From: Methylococcus capsulatus | Lineage (GTDB): Bacteria; Pseudomonadota; Gammaproteobacteria; Methylococcales; Methylococcaceae | Direction: 5' to 3' | DNA length: 64,000 bases | Assembly (NCBI RefSeq): GCF_036864975.1 | Contig: NZ_CP104311.1 | Location: forward strand, 2,359,513-2,423,512 | In this document: positions 45,499 to 54,872 of the stretch, piece after piece | Layout of the letters: each line of letters begins with the position of its first letter | Position numbering within the stretch: position 1 is the stretch's first letter | Notes under the pieces: generated by a model | Seen by the model: the letters and a program-made list of their open reading frames with translations, nothing else | The model's database searches: none | Told to the model about the DNA's origin: nothing | Translations under genes and position numbers: made by a program

Positions 45499-47139
45499 TC
45501 AGCGTAGCGACTTGAGGTAGCAGATCAGGCCGTTGGTGGATGCATCATGCGAAGTGACCGGCGCATCACCGGGGAGTTCGGCCAGAATGGTCTTCGCCAG
45601 CTTCTTGCCGAGTTCCACGCCCATCTGATCGAAGGAATTGATGTGCCAGACCACGCCCTGGGTAAATATCTTGTGCTCGTACAAGGCGATAAGCATGCCG
45701 AGGGTATGGGGGTCGAGACGGCGGTACAGGAAGCTGTTGGTCGGTTTGTTGCCGGGGAACGTCTTGGCGGCCGCCAGCGCCTCGAGCCGGTCGGGAGGAA
45801 GGTTTTCCGCGGCGATCTCCTGGCGGGCTTCATCAGTGGTGCGCCCGCGCATCAAGGCTTCGGTCTGGGCCAGGAAATTGGAGATGAGGATGTCGTGGTG
45901 TTCGGCCAGGGGGTAATGGCTTTCGGCCGCCGCGAGGAAGTCGCAGGGAACCAACACGCTGCCCTGATGGAGCAACTGGTAGAAAGCATGCTGGCCATTG
46001 GTGCCGGGCTGGCCGAAGATGACGGGACCGGTGGAGTAGGTCACCGGCCGGCCTTCGATGTCGATGGTTTTGCCGTTGCTTTCCATGTCGGCCTGCTGAA
46101 GATAGGTCGGCAGATCCTCCAGATATTGATCGTATGGCAGTACGGCATGGCTCTGGGCGCCGAAGAAATTGATGTACCAGATGCCCAGAAGCCCCATCAA
46201 CACCGGAATGTTGCGCGCGAACGGGGCGGTACGGAAATGCTCATCGACGAAGTGGGCGCCTTCGAGCAGTTCCTCGAAGTGGTCCATACCGATACTCAGG
46301 GCGATGGGCAGGCCGATGGCCGACCACAGTGAATAGCGGCCACCCACCCAGTCCCAGAATTCGAACATATTGAGGGGATCAATGCCGAACTCCACCACTT
46401 TGCTCCGGTTGGTCGAAATAGCAACGAAGTGGCGGGCGATGGCAGTTTCATCCTGAATACGTTCCAGGAGCCAGGCGCGGGCCGAACGGCCATTGGTCAT
46501 GGTCTCCTGGGTCGTGAAAGTCTTGGAGGCGACGACGAACAGGGTGGTTTCCGGATTCAGCGGCCTAAGGATTTCGACCAGGTCGGATTCATCGACGTTG
46601 GAGACGAAGTGCGCGCGCAGCCGCGGATCTGCATAAGGGAGCAGGGCTTTCACTACCATCTTGGGGCCCAAGTCGGACCCGCCGATGCCGATGTTGACCA
46701 CGTCGGTGATAGCCTTACCGGTTGCGCCGCGCCATTCTCCCGTGCGCACGGACTGTGAGAACCGGCGCATGCGGTCGAGAACGCGGTTGACCTCCGGCAT
46801 GACGTCTTTGCCGTCGACGAGAATCGGACGGTTGGAGCGGTTGCGCAGGGCGACATGGAGCACTGCGCGGTTCTCCGTGACGTTGATCCGTTCGCCGTTA
46901 AACATGGCATCGATCTTTTCACGCAGGCCGGCCTCTTCGGCGAGCCGGATCAACGTAGCGACGGTTTCCCGGGTGATCCGGTTCTTCGAGTAGTCGAACA
47001 GCAGATCGCCCAGCCGGACGGAAAAAGCATCGAAACGCCCCGGATCGTCGGCGAACATGTCGCGCATATGGCGGGGGGCAATGGTCTTGTAGTGTTCGGA
47101 AAGAGTCCGCCAGGCGGGGAGGTCGGTCGATTGTGGCAT
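45499..47139 (-). CDS. pgi: Glucose-6-phosphate isomerase
   Basis: A 546-residue enzyme that interconverts glucose-6-phosphate and fructose-6-phosphate; full family length. Signatures are [40 protein letters not shown] and the C-terminal [24 protein letters not shown]. The ATG at 47139 has AAGGAA just upstream; the frame is open further (to 47280) without homology. In a ribulose-monophosphate-pathway methanotroph it serves hexose-phosphate flow. Confidence 0.95.
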   Translation of the reverse strand: MPQSTDLPAWRTLSEHYKTIAPRHMRDMFADDPGRFDAFSVRLGDLLFDYSKNRITRETVATLIRLAEEAGLREKIDAMFNGERINVTENRAVLHVALRNRSNRPILVDGKDVMPEVNRVLDRMRRFSQSVRTGEWRGATGKAITDVVNIGIGGSDLGPKMVVKALLPYADPRLRAHFVSNVDESDLVEILRPLNPETTLFVVASKTFTTQETMTNGRSARAWLLERIQDETAIARHFVAISTNRSKVVEFGIDPLNMFEFWDWVGGRYSLWSAIGLPIALSIGMDHFEELLEGAHFVDEHFRTAPFARNIPVLMGLLGIWYINFFGAQSHAVLPYDQYLEDLPTYLQQADMESNGKTIDIEGRPVTYSTGPVIFGQPGTNGQHAFYQLLHQGSVLVPCDFLAAAESHYPLAEHHDILISNFLAQTEALMRGRTTDEARQEIAAENLPPDRLEALAAAKTFPGNKPTNSFLYRRLDPHTLGMLIALYEHKIFTQGVVWHINSFDQMGVELGKKLAKTILAELPGDAPVTSHDASTNGLICYLKSLR

Positions 47140-47279
47140 GGTTTCCTTATCATAGTGTCGCGCGGGCTGGTGGCTGCCGCTCATAGCATAAATGCTACTA
47201 CAAGCGGCGGGGGTGGGCGAAGCTCGGGCGGCATTGGGTTTATAATGGGTTGCTTTGAACCTCGCAGCGGAAAGACGCA

Positions 47280-48677
47280 ATGAGCATCCAGCAAAAGCCC
47301 TGGGGAGGGCGGTTCGAGGAGGCGACGGACGCCTTCGTCGAGGCCTTCACTGCCTCTGTGGATTTCGACAAGCGGCTGGCGTCGCATGATATCCGGGGCT
47401 CGATCGCACATGCCACGATGCTGGAGCGGCTGGGGCTTCTCACCGGCGAGGAACTGCGGGCGATCGTCGGCGGTCTCGAAGCCATCGGCGCAGAAATCGA
47501 GGCTGGTGAATTTCCCTGGTCGGTGAGTCTGGAAGATGTGCACATGAACATCGAGGCCCGCCTGACTCAGCGGATCGGTGAAGCCGGCAAGAAGCTGCAT
47601 ACCGGGCGATCCCGCAACGACCAGGTGGCTACCGACGTACGCCTGTACCTGCGCACCGAAATCGACCGCATCTGTGGCCTGATCCTGCGACTGCAGACTG
47701 CGCTGGTGGATCTGGCCGAGCGTGAGGCGGGCACCATCATGCCGGGGTTCACTCATCTGCAGGTAGCGCAGCCGGTCACTTTCGGCCATCACATGATGGC
47801 TTGGTACGAAATGCTGTCGCGTGATTACGACCGGTTGCGCGATTGCCGCAAACGGGTCAATGTCATGCCGCTGGGCGCCGCGGCCCTGGCCGGTTCCAGT
47901 TTCCCTCTGGACCGCGATTACGCGGCGGCGCTGCTCGACTTCTCCGGGCCGGCGGCGAATTCGTTGGATGCCGTCAGTGATCGCGATTTCGCCATCGAGT
48001 TCGCCGCCTGCGCCAGCCTAGTGCTGATGCATCTGTCACGCTTTTCGGAGGAGCTGATCCTGTGGACCTCGGCCCAGTTCGGTTTCGTCGAACTGCCCGA
48101 TGCTTTCTGCACCGGCTCGTCGATCATGCCGCAGAAGAAGAATCCCGATGTACCCGAACTCATACGCGGCAAGAGCGCACGGGTATTCGGTCATCTGTTC
48201 GCGCTGCTGACCCTGATGAAGAGCCAGCCGCTCGCCTACAACAAGGACAACCAGGAGGACAAGGAGCCGCTGTTCGATACGGTCGATACGGTGGCGGGCT
48301 GTCTTCGCGCCTTCGCTGACATGATGCCGCACGTGCGGCCGAACCGGTCTGCCATGTACGCCTCGGCCCGTAAGGGCTACGCGACCGCTACCGATCTGGC
48401 TGACTACCTGGTCCGGCGTGGGACGCCCTTCCGCGACGCCCATGAAATCGTGGGCAGGGCGGTCCGCTTAGGGATAGACAGCGGCCGCGACCTGGCGGAT
48501 ATCCCGCTGGAGGAGCTTCGATCGCTGTCCGATGCCATCGGGCCGGACGTTTACCAGGTCCTGACGCTGGAGGGTTCGGTGGCGGCGCGTTCGCATCCTG
48601 GCGGCACAGCGCCTGATTGCGTGAGACGGGCCGTCGCCGATGCGCGGGTCCGCTTGGCGACCCTGCAGGAGAGCTGA
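47280..48677 (+). CDS. argH: Argininosuccinate lyase
   Basis: A 465-residue lyase that splits argininosuccinate into arginine and fumarate. The N-terminus [20 protein letters not shown] is characteristic, and the family signature [15 protein letters not shown] is present near residue 280. [19 protein letters not shown] is the substrate-binding block. It is divergent from pgi (140 bp between starts) and overlaps the following gene by one base (TGATG). Confidence 0.95.
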   Translation: MSIQQKPWGGRFEEATDAFVEAFTASVDFDKRLASHDIRGSIAHATMLERLGLLTGEELRAIVGGLEAIGAEIEAGEFPWSVSLEDVHMNIEARLTQRIGEAGKKLHTGRSRNDQVATDVRLYLRTEIDRICGLILRLQTALVDLAEREAGTIMPGFTHLQVAQPVTFGHHMMAWYEMLSRDYDRLRDCRKRVNVMPLGAAALAGSSFPLDRDYAAALLDFSGPAANSLDAVSDRDFAIEFAACASLVLMHLSRFSEELILWTSAQFGFVELPDAFCTGSSIMPQKKNPDVPELIRGKSARVFGHLFALLTLMKSQPLAYNKDNQEDKEPLFDTVDTVAGCLRAFADMMPHVRPNRSAMYASARKGYATATDLADYLVRRGTPFRDAHEIVGRAVRLGIDSGRDLADIPLEELRSLSDAIGPDVYQVLTLEGSVAARSHPGGTAPDCVRRAVADARVRLATLQES

Positions 48678-49300
48678 TGGCCGGCGAAAGCTGCAATACC
48701 CTGGTCGACCTGATGCGCCACGGCGAACCCGCCGGCGGCAGCCGTTACCGCGGGCAGATCGACGACCCCTTGAGCGCCGTAGGTTGGGAGCAGATGTGGC
48801 GGGCGGTGGGCCGGCATTGCCCGTGGGATGTGATCGTCACTTCTCCGCTGCTGCGCTGCCAAGCGTTTGCGGAGGCTTTCGCCGAGCGCCATCGACGACC
48901 GCTGGAAATTGAGCCGCGCTTCAAGGAACTCGGTTTCGGCGTCTGGCAGGGCAAGACCCGGGAAGAAATCACCACCGAATACGATCCGGGGGTGCTGCAG
49001 CGCTTTTATCGCGATCCCCTCAACCACCGTCCGGAAAATGCCGAAGGCTTGGGGGATTTCCGCAGCCGCGTCATTTCGGCCTGGAAGGAGATGCTGGAGC
49101 GGCACCTCGGCAAGCACATCCTGGTCGTCTGCCATGCCGGCACGATCCGCATGGTGATCGCGCACGTGCTCGACGTGCCGCTCGCCAATCTGTTCCACAT
49201 CAAGGTGGCCAACGCGGGCATCACCCGCATCGAGTGCATCGAGCAGGGCGACGAATTCCTGTCGCAACTGGTGTTCCACGGCGGCACGCCGGCCGCTTGA
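48677..49300 (+). CDS. Histidine phosphatase family protein
   Basis: A 207-residue phosphatase/mutase-fold protein. The catalytic histidine is in VDLMRHGEPAGG and the second histidine in VVCHAGTIRMVIAH; VIVTSPLLRCQAFAEAFAE is a further conserved block. Alpha-ribazole phosphatase or a broad-specificity phosphatase is the best guess. AGGAGA lies before the ATG, which overlaps the argH stop. It is convergent with the CorC-like gene 19 bp downstream. Confidence 0.85.
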   Translation: MAGESCNTLVDLMRHGEPAGGSRYRGQIDDPLSAVGWEQMWRAVGRHCPWDVIVTSPLLRCQAFAEAFAERHRRPLEIEPRFKELGFGVWQGKTREEITTEYDPGVLQRFYRDPLNHRPENAEGLGDFRSRVISAWKEMLERHLGKHILVVCHAGTIRMVIAHVLDVPLANLFHIKVANAGITRIECIEQGDEFLSQLVFHGGTPAA

Positions 49301-49319
49301 AGGGCAGACCGGATCAGGA

Positions 49320-50618
49320 TCATCCGGCCACCGGCGTAAGCCGCGTGACCAGAATCTTGTCGACCCGGTTGCGGTCCATGTCGACAACCTCGAACCGCAG
49401 ATCCTGGAATTCGAAGCTGTCGGTCACCTTCGGCACGTTGCCCAGCCTCAGCATGACGAAACCGGCCATGGTATGGAAATTGCCGGTCTCCTCCTCCGGC
49501 AGGGCATCGAGGTCGAAGAGCTGCTTGAAGCGCTCGATATCGAGCATGCCGTCGACCAGCCAAGAGCCGTCTTCGCGCTGCGAGACCTGGGGTTCTTCCT
49601 CAGGGGTTTCGGAGGCGATGGCGCCGACGATCGCTTCCAGCACATCGGTCAGCGTCACCAGGCCGGTCAGTTCGCCGTATTCGTCCACCACCAGCGCCGT
49701 CTGCAAGTGCGACCGCTTGAAATGTTCGAGCAGCTGCATCAGCGAGAGCGAGTTGGGGACAAACAGCGCGGGGGTTACCAGTTCCGCCAGCTCCGGCTTT
49801 TCGCCAGCCAGCAGGCGGTTCAGCACATCCTTGGTTTTCACGAAGCCGAGGACGTTGTCCACGCCGCCCCGGCACAGCGGGATGATCCAGTGCGGATGGT
49901 CGGTCAGGATGCCGCGGTTCGCTTCGTAGGACTTGGTGACATCCAGGTAGACCACGTCCTTGCGCGGCGTCATGATCGCGCCGACCTTGCGGCTGTCCAG
50001 CCGCAGGATGTTTTCCACCAGCTTCTGCTCGACTTCTTCGAACACCCCTTCCAGCGTGCCTTGCTGCAGCAACAGCTTGATTTCCTCTTCCGTGACCGAG
50101 GGCTGCCGGACCGGTCTGGCGCCGAGCAGCCGGAGCACGATGTCCGTGGATACGCTCAGAAGTTTGACCAGGGGGAGGGCGATGAGGGAAAGAAAATGCA
50201 TGGGTTTTGCCACAGCCGCCGCGATGGCTTCGGCGTGGAGCAGAGCCAGCCGTTTGGGCACCAGTTCACCGATGATCAGGGACAGATAGGTGATCGCGCA
50301 AACGGTGACCGTGAGGCTGATCTCATGGGCATACGGAGCCAATTCCGGCATCGTGAGCAAGAGCGGCTCGAGTTGGCTGGACACCGAAGCCTCGCCCAGC
50401 GCGCCGTTCAGCACCCCGATCGTGGTGATGCCGACCTGCACCGTAGAGAGGAACCGCGAGGGCTGTGCCGCCAGTTCGAGGGCACGCATTTCGCCGGTGC
50501 CGCCTTTGTCGGCCCGTTGTTGCAGCCGGGACCGCCGGGCGGAGACAATGGCCATTTCGGACATCGCGAACAGGCCGTTGACGAAGATGAGGAACAGAAC
50601 CAATCCGATCTGGATCAC
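49320..50618 (-). CDS. CNNM/CorC-family membrane protein (DUF21-CBS-CorC)
   Basis: A 432-residue protein. The N-terminal DUF21 region (about residues 1-190) has several helices and SEMAIVSARRSRLQQRAD. A pair of CBS domains (~205-335) contains RKVGAIMTPRKDVVYLD and LQTALVVDEYGELTGLVTLTD. A C-terminal CorC/HlyC domain (~350-430) ends the protein. Members are linked to magnesium or cobalt efflux. Full length, no defects. Confidence 0.9.
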   Translation of the reverse strand: MIQIGLVLFLIFVNGLFAMSEMAIVSARRSRLQQRADKGGTGEMRALELAAQPSRFLSTVQVGITTIGVLNGALGEASVSSQLEPLLLTMPELAPYAHEISLTVTVCAITYLSLIIGELVPKRLALLHAEAIAAAVAKPMHFLSLIALPLVKLLSVSTDIVLRLLGARPVRQPSVTEEEIKLLLQQGTLEGVFEEVEQKLVENILRLDSRKVGAIMTPRKDVVYLDVTKSYEANRGILTDHPHWIIPLCRGGVDNVLGFVKTKDVLNRLLAGEKPELAELVTPALFVPNSLSLMQLLEHFKRSHLQTALVVDEYGELTGLVTLTDVLEAIVGAIASETPEEEPQVSQREDGSWLVDGMLDIERFKQLFDLDALPEEETGNFHTMAGFVMLRLGNVPKVTDSFEFQDLRFEVVDMDRNRVDKILVTRLTPVAG

Positions 50619-51042
50619 TTTATCGGGTGCAGGTAGTGGAACAATGGCACAGGCTCACGAGCGAAGCGGAACTGAACCCCGGGGCTGGAGCACGGATGGT
50701 GGCGATCCCCGGCAAACCGGCGGGGTGCGTGCGAGGTGGCTGGGAGGCTCGGGAGTAGGAAAAGTTCATGCCCATGGCATGAACTGGGATATTCGTCGGA
50801 CACGAGTCAGTCCGTCAATCGGCCGTCCGGCAAAACCGGCGGTTGGGATGGGTTGAGGATTCGAACATGATGACCGGCAAGAGGCTGATATGCCCCGGGC
50901 GTTAGCGTAGCGGGGTCGTGGGTTCGATTCAACTGTTTTCGCGCGTAGCCGGGTGAGGCTGGCGGGCCGAAACTTGTTGTAACGGAGGGGGCGTTTGTTC
51001 TAAGTTAGGCGCCAGCCAACAATACTGAAGGGGAGGCGGTTC
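50619..51042. other. Long intergenic region with palindromes upstream of the PPi-PFK gene
   Basis: No gene is seen in 424 bp. It holds a perfect palindrome at 50765-50785 (GTTCATGCC-CAT-GGCATGAAC), two CCGGCAAA-type hairpins near 50708 and 50826, and an inverted pair GGCTGGCG (50957-50964)/CGCCAGCC (51010-51017) close to the start of the PPi-PFK gene. A short T-arm-like string near 50928 does not form a tRNA. Confidence 0.5.
51010..51036 (+). promoter_or_regulatory. Leader of the PPi-PFK gene with ribosome binding site
   Basis: GAAGGGGAGG at 51027-51036 lies about 7 bp before the ATG at 51043 and is a strong Shine-Dalgarno. The upstream arm of the GGCTGGCG/CGCCAGCC inverted repeat ends at 51017, so the leader could fold and leave the Shine-Dalgarno exposed. 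Confidence 0.5.
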
Positions 51043-52305
51043 ATGGCGGCGCGGAATGCTTTCTATGCCCAGTCCGGCGGTGTGACCGCCGTTATCAACG
51101 CATCAGCCTGCGGGGTGCTGGAAACCGCCAGGCAATATCCCGACCGTATCGGCACGGTCTACGCCGGGCGTAACGGCATCGTCGGCGCACTCACCGAGGA
51201 CCTGATCGATACCGGGCAGGAAAGTGCCGAAGCCATCGCCGCACTGCGTCATACGCCGTCCGGGGCGTTCGGTTCCTGCCGCTACAAGCTCAAAGGACTG
51301 GAGGAGAACCGGGCCCAATACGAACGGCTCATCGAAGTCTTCCGCGCCCACGACATCGGTTATTTCTTCTACAACGGCGGCGGGGATTCGGCCGATACCT
51401 GCCTGAAGGTTTCTCAGCTTTCCGAAAAGCTGGGCTATCCGCTCCAGGCCGTCCATATTCCGAAGACGGTGGACAACGATCTGCCGATCACCGACTGTTG
51501 TCCGGGGTTCGGTTCGGTTGCCAAGTACATCGCAGTATCGGTACGTGAGGCGACGTTCGATGTGCGTTCCATGGCGGCGACTTCCACCTGCATCTTCGTG
51601 CTCGAGGTCATGGGCCGCCACGCCGGTTGGATCGCCGCAGCCGGGGGACTTGCGAGCGACGAGCGGCATCAGCTGCCCCTGGTCATCCTGTTTCCCGAGC
51701 GGGTGTTCGACCCGGAACGGTTTCTACGGGCGGTGGACGAAAAGGTCCGGACGCGCGGCTATTGTTCGATCGTGGTGTCGGAAGGCATCAAAGACGCCGA
51801 CGGCAGATTCGTCGCCGAATCCGGCAGCCGGGACGTGTTCGGACATGCCCAGCTCGGTGGTGTGGCGCCGGTCGTCGCCGCTCTGATCAAGGAGCGCCTG
51901 GGCTACAAGTACCACTGGGCCGTGGCCGATTACCTCCAGCGTGCGGCCCGTCACATCGCCTCCCGCACGGATGTCGAGCAGGCTTACGCGTTGGGGAAGG
52001 CGGGCGTCGAGATGGCTCTGAAAGGGCGCAACGCCGTGATGCCGGCCATCGTCCGCACCTCGGATTCGCCGTATCGTTGGGAAATCGCGGCCGCCAATCT
52101 GGCGGAGGTGGCCAACGTCGAAAAGAAAATGCCCCTCGAATTCATCAGCGCCGACGGCTTCGGCATCACCGAAGCATGCCGCCGCTACCTCCAGCCGCTG
52201 ATCGAGGGCGAGGATTACCCGCCCTATGTCGGAGGCTTGCCGGACTATGTGACTTTGCGGAATGTCGCCGTCCCGAAAAAACTGGCTGCTTCGTTCAGCG
52301 TCTGA
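51043..52305 (+). CDS. pfp: Pyrophosphate-dependent 6-phosphofructokinase
   Basis: A 420-residue PFK that uses pyrophosphate and is reversible. The PKTVDNDLPIT block carries the lysine typical of PPi enzymes where ATP enzymes have glycine, and YNGGGDSADTCL replaces the ATP-type loop. Other conserved blocks are GFGSVAKYIAVSVREATFD and EVMGRHAGWIAAAGGLA. In Methylococcus capsulatus this enzyme is known to act on fructose-6-phosphate and also on sedoheptulose-7-phosphate, which fits the ribulose monophosphate and Calvin-type cycles. It lies 52 bp before the H+-pyrophosphatase gene on the same strand. Confidence 0.94.
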   Translation: MAARNAFYAQSGGVTAVINASACGVLETARQYPDRIGTVYAGRNGIVGALTEDLIDTGQESAEAIAALRHTPSGAFGSCRYKLKGLEENRAQYERLIEVFRAHDIGYFFYNGGGDSADTCLKVSQLSEKLGYPLQAVHIPKTVDNDLPITDCCPGFGSVAKYIAVSVREATFDVRSMAATSTCIFVLEVMGRHAGWIAAAGGLASDERHQLPLVILFPERVFDPERFLRAVDEKVRTRGYCSIVVSEGIKDADGRFVAESGSRDVFGHAQLGGVAPVVAALIKERLGYKYHWAVADYLQRAARHIASRTDVEQAYALGKAGVEMALKGRNAVMPAIVRTSDSPYRWEIAAANLAEVANVEKKMPLEFISADGFGITEACRRYLQPLIEGEDYPPYVGGLPDYVTLRNVAVPKKLAASFSV

Positions 52306-52357
52306 GTTCCTCACCTAACCTATTCCGTAACACCAACAACGTTCGAGGAGTATCGCT

Positions 52358-54490
52358 ATGGCTTGCTCGGTTATGTCCTGCGCCCGGGAGGGGCTGTGTT
52401 GTGTGATGAGCAATCCGCGGACCAAGGTGATCGCCTTGGCGGGGCTCGCGGAATTTCTCGCGATCGGCCTGCTGGTCGACTGGGGAACGGCATTTGCTTT
52501 TACTGCTGCGCTGTCTGCGCTGCTCTACGGCATCCTCTCCATTGGCTGGATCAATGCCCAGCCTGCCGGCAACGAGCGGATGGTGGAGATCGCCACGGCG
52601 ATCCAGCAGGGTGCCCAGGCTTATCTCAACCGTCAATACCGTACCATCGGGACCGTCGGTTGCCTGTTGTTCTTTGTCATCGGTGCTTTCCTGGGGTGGT
52701 CGATCGCCTTCGGCTTCGTGATCGGTGCCGCCCTTTCCGGTGCGGCGGGCTACATCGGCATGAACATTTCGGTGCGCGCCAATTCCCGCACGGCCCAGGC
52801 CGCCATCACGGGGATGGACGAAGCGTTTTCGATGGCATTCCGGGGCGGGGCCATCACCGGCATGCTGGTGGTGGGTCTGGGGCTGCTCGGCGTGGCCGGC
52901 TACTATGCCCTCCTCAAATCGGCCGGCGCGAGTGATCCGCTCCATGCCCTGGTGGGCCTGGCGTTTGGTGGTTCGCTGATCTCGATTTTCGCCCGATTGG
53001 GCGGCGGGATCTTCACCAAGGGCGCTGACGTCGGCGCCGACCTGGTCGGTAAGGTGGAAGCGGGGATTCCCGAAGACGATCCGCGCAATCCGGCTGTGAT
53101 CGCCGACAACGTGGGCGATAACGTCGGCGATTGCGCGGGTATGGCGGCTGACCTGTTCGAAACCTATGCGGTGACCATTGTCGCCACCATGTTGCTGGGA
53201 GGTCTCCTGACCGGGGGTAATGAGGCGGCCATCGTGTACCCCTTGGTGCTGGGCGGCGTTTCTATCCTCGCCTCGATCATCGGCACCTTCTTCGTCCGGA
53301 TCACCCCGGGTAAGAAGATCATGAGCGGGCTGTACAAAGGTGTGATCGTAGCGGGGGGGCTCGCAGCGGCGGCTTTCCTGCCGATCACGGGCTTCGTGTT
53401 CGGCGGCGGCCTCAGCCTCGGCGGTGTCGACGTGTCCTGGATCGGCATCTTCTTCTCCGCCCTGATCGGGCTGGGCCTGACCGGGCTGATGGTGGTGATC
53501 ACCGAGTATTACACCGCGACAGAATTCGCCCCGGTGCGCCACATCGCCGAAGCGTCCACCACCGGCCATGGCACCAACATCATCGCCGGCCTCGGCGTGT
53601 CGATGAAGGCGACCGCCGCGCCGGTGCTGGCGGTGTGCGCCAGCATCTGGGGCGCCTATGAGCTGGCGGGGCTTTACGGCATCGCGGTGGCGGCCACCTC
53701 GATGCTGTCCTTGACCGGCATGATCGTCGCGCTGGATGCCTACGGTCCGATCACCGACAACGCCGGCGGTATCGCCGAGATGGCGGAACTGCCGGAGTCG
53801 GTCCGCGCCATCACCGACCCGCTGGATGCCGTGGGCAACACCACTAAAGCCGTGACCAAGGGCTATGCGATCGGCTCGGCGGGGCTGGCTGCGCTGGTGC
53901 TGTTCGCCGACTATACGCATAACCTGGGCGGCAACGTCAATTTCGATCTGTCGAACCACATGGTCATCATCGGCCTGTTCATCGGCGGCATGGTGCCCTA
54001 TCTGTTCGGCTCCCTGGCCATGGAGGCGGTGGGACGGGCTGCCGGCGGTATCGTCAACGAAGTGCGGCGGCAGTTCCGGGAGATACCGGGCATCATGGAG
54101 CACACGGCCAAGCCCGATTACTCAAAGGCGGTCGACATGCTGACCCAGGCGGCGATCAAGGAAATGGTCGTGCCTTCCTTACTGCCGGTCGTGATTCCAG
54201 TCCTGGTGGGGCTGCTGCTCGGCAAGGAGGCGCTGGGCGGCGTGCTGATCGGCACCATCATCACCGGCCTGTTCGTTGCCATCTCGATGACCACCGGCGG
54301 CGGCGCCTGGGATAATGCCAAGAAGTACATCGAGGACGGCAATTTTGGCGGCAAGGGATCGGAAGCGCACAAGGCGGCCGTCACCGGCGATACCGTCGGC
54401 GATCCTTACAAGGACACTGCAGGTCCCGCCGTGAATCCGATGATCAAGATCATCAACATCGTCGCTCTCCTAATCGTGCCTCTGCTTTGA
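52358..54490 (+). CDS. hppA: Membrane-bound H+-translocating pyrophosphatase, K+-independent type
   Basis: A 710-residue protein with about 16 helices that couples PPi hydrolysis to proton pumping. The catalytic block [38 protein letters not shown] contains the metal-PPi aspartates. At the cation-discriminating site the sequence is GNTTKAVTK, with lysine where K+-dependent enzymes have alanine. GAGGAG precedes ATG 52358. With the PPi-PFK next to it, the pair could recycle pyrophosphate as an energy carrier. Confidence 0.95.
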   Translation: MACSVMSCAREGLCCVMSNPRTKVIALAGLAEFLAIGLLVDWGTAFAFTAALSALLYGILSIGWINAQPAGNERMVEIATAIQQGAQAYLNRQYRTIGTVGCLLFFVIGAFLGWSIAFGFVIGAALSGAAGYIGMNISVRANSRTAQAAITGMDEAFSMAFRGGAITGMLVVGLGLLGVAGYYALLKSAGASDPLHALVGLAFGGSLISIFARLGGGIFTKGADVGADLVGKVEAGIPEDDPRNPAVIADNVGDNVGDCAGMAADLFETYAVTIVATMLLGGLLTGGNEAAIVYPLVLGGVSILASIIGTFFVRITPGKKIMSGLYKGVIVAGGLAAAAFLPITGFVFGGGLSLGGVDVSWIGIFFSALIGLGLTGLMVVITEYYTATEFAPVRHIAEASTTGHGTNIIAGLGVSMKATAAPVLAVCASIWGAYELAGLYGIAVAATSMLSLTGMIVALDAYGPITDNAGGIAEMAELPESVRAITDPLDAVGNTTKAVTKGYAIGSAGLAALVLFADYTHNLGGNVNFDLSNHMVIIGLFIGGMVPYLFGSLAMEAVGRAAGGIVNEVRRQFREIPGIMEHTAKPDYSKAVDMLTQAAIKEMVVPSLLPVVIPVLVGLLLGKEALGGVLIGTIITGLFVAISMTTGGGAWDNAKKYIEDGNFGGKGSEAHKAAVTGDTVGDPYKDTAGPAVNPMIKIINIVALLIVPLL

Positions 54491-54872
54491 ATCCTCCCAT
54501 TCCCTCTCCCTGTGGGCAATGCCCAATGACCCAAGCCGTCATACCGGCAGGGATCGCCGGACCAATCCGCCCGGAGCGGCTCATTGGCCCTGGCCCGCTG
54601 GGTGTCGGGCGGGACAGCCCGGCATGACTCCAGGTCAGATGGAGGTGTACAGCCGTCGTTATCCTTGGCTTCCGGATTTTGGGGTTCCCCCGCCGGAACA
54701 ACGCGTTCTTCTTCTTGGCTGGACCGCGTTGTCCCTCTGAGAGATGAGCTGAGGGTCTGTTCCAGTTTCCTGTATATTCCCTCCTTTCGATAAAGCCGTC
54801 AGGGGTCGCCGGTGGCAAGCCGGTCGCCGCTCTTGCGGTTTACGGGATTCCAACCGGATTCGAGGTGATGCG
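54491..54872. other. Intergenic region with a dispersed-type inverted-repeat element
   Basis: No gene is supported in these 382 bp. GTCATACCGGC (54538-54548) and GCCCGGCATGAC (54617-54628) form the imperfect inverted ends of a 91-bp element of the kind scattered between genes in many genomes. A small hairpin GGGCAATGCCC lies at 54514-54524. The promoter of the following oligopeptidase gene should lie between 54760 and 54870. Confidence 0.5.
54538..54628. repeat. 91-bp element with GTCATRCCGG-type inverted ends
   Basis: The ends GTCATACCGGC and (complemented) GTCATGCCGGGC are near-identical and inverted; no transposase is inside. Only one copy is present in this window, so the claim that it is a genome repeat is inference from its structure. 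Confidence 0.45.

Noticed and set aside
50840-50960. tRNA-like strings (GGTTCGATTC and GATTCGAAC)
   Set aside because: Neither can be folded into an acceptor stem with a D-arm and an anticodon arm; at most worn fragments.
52295-54103. Minus-strand open frame of 602 codons
   Set aside because: Antisense to the H+-pyrophosphatase gene.
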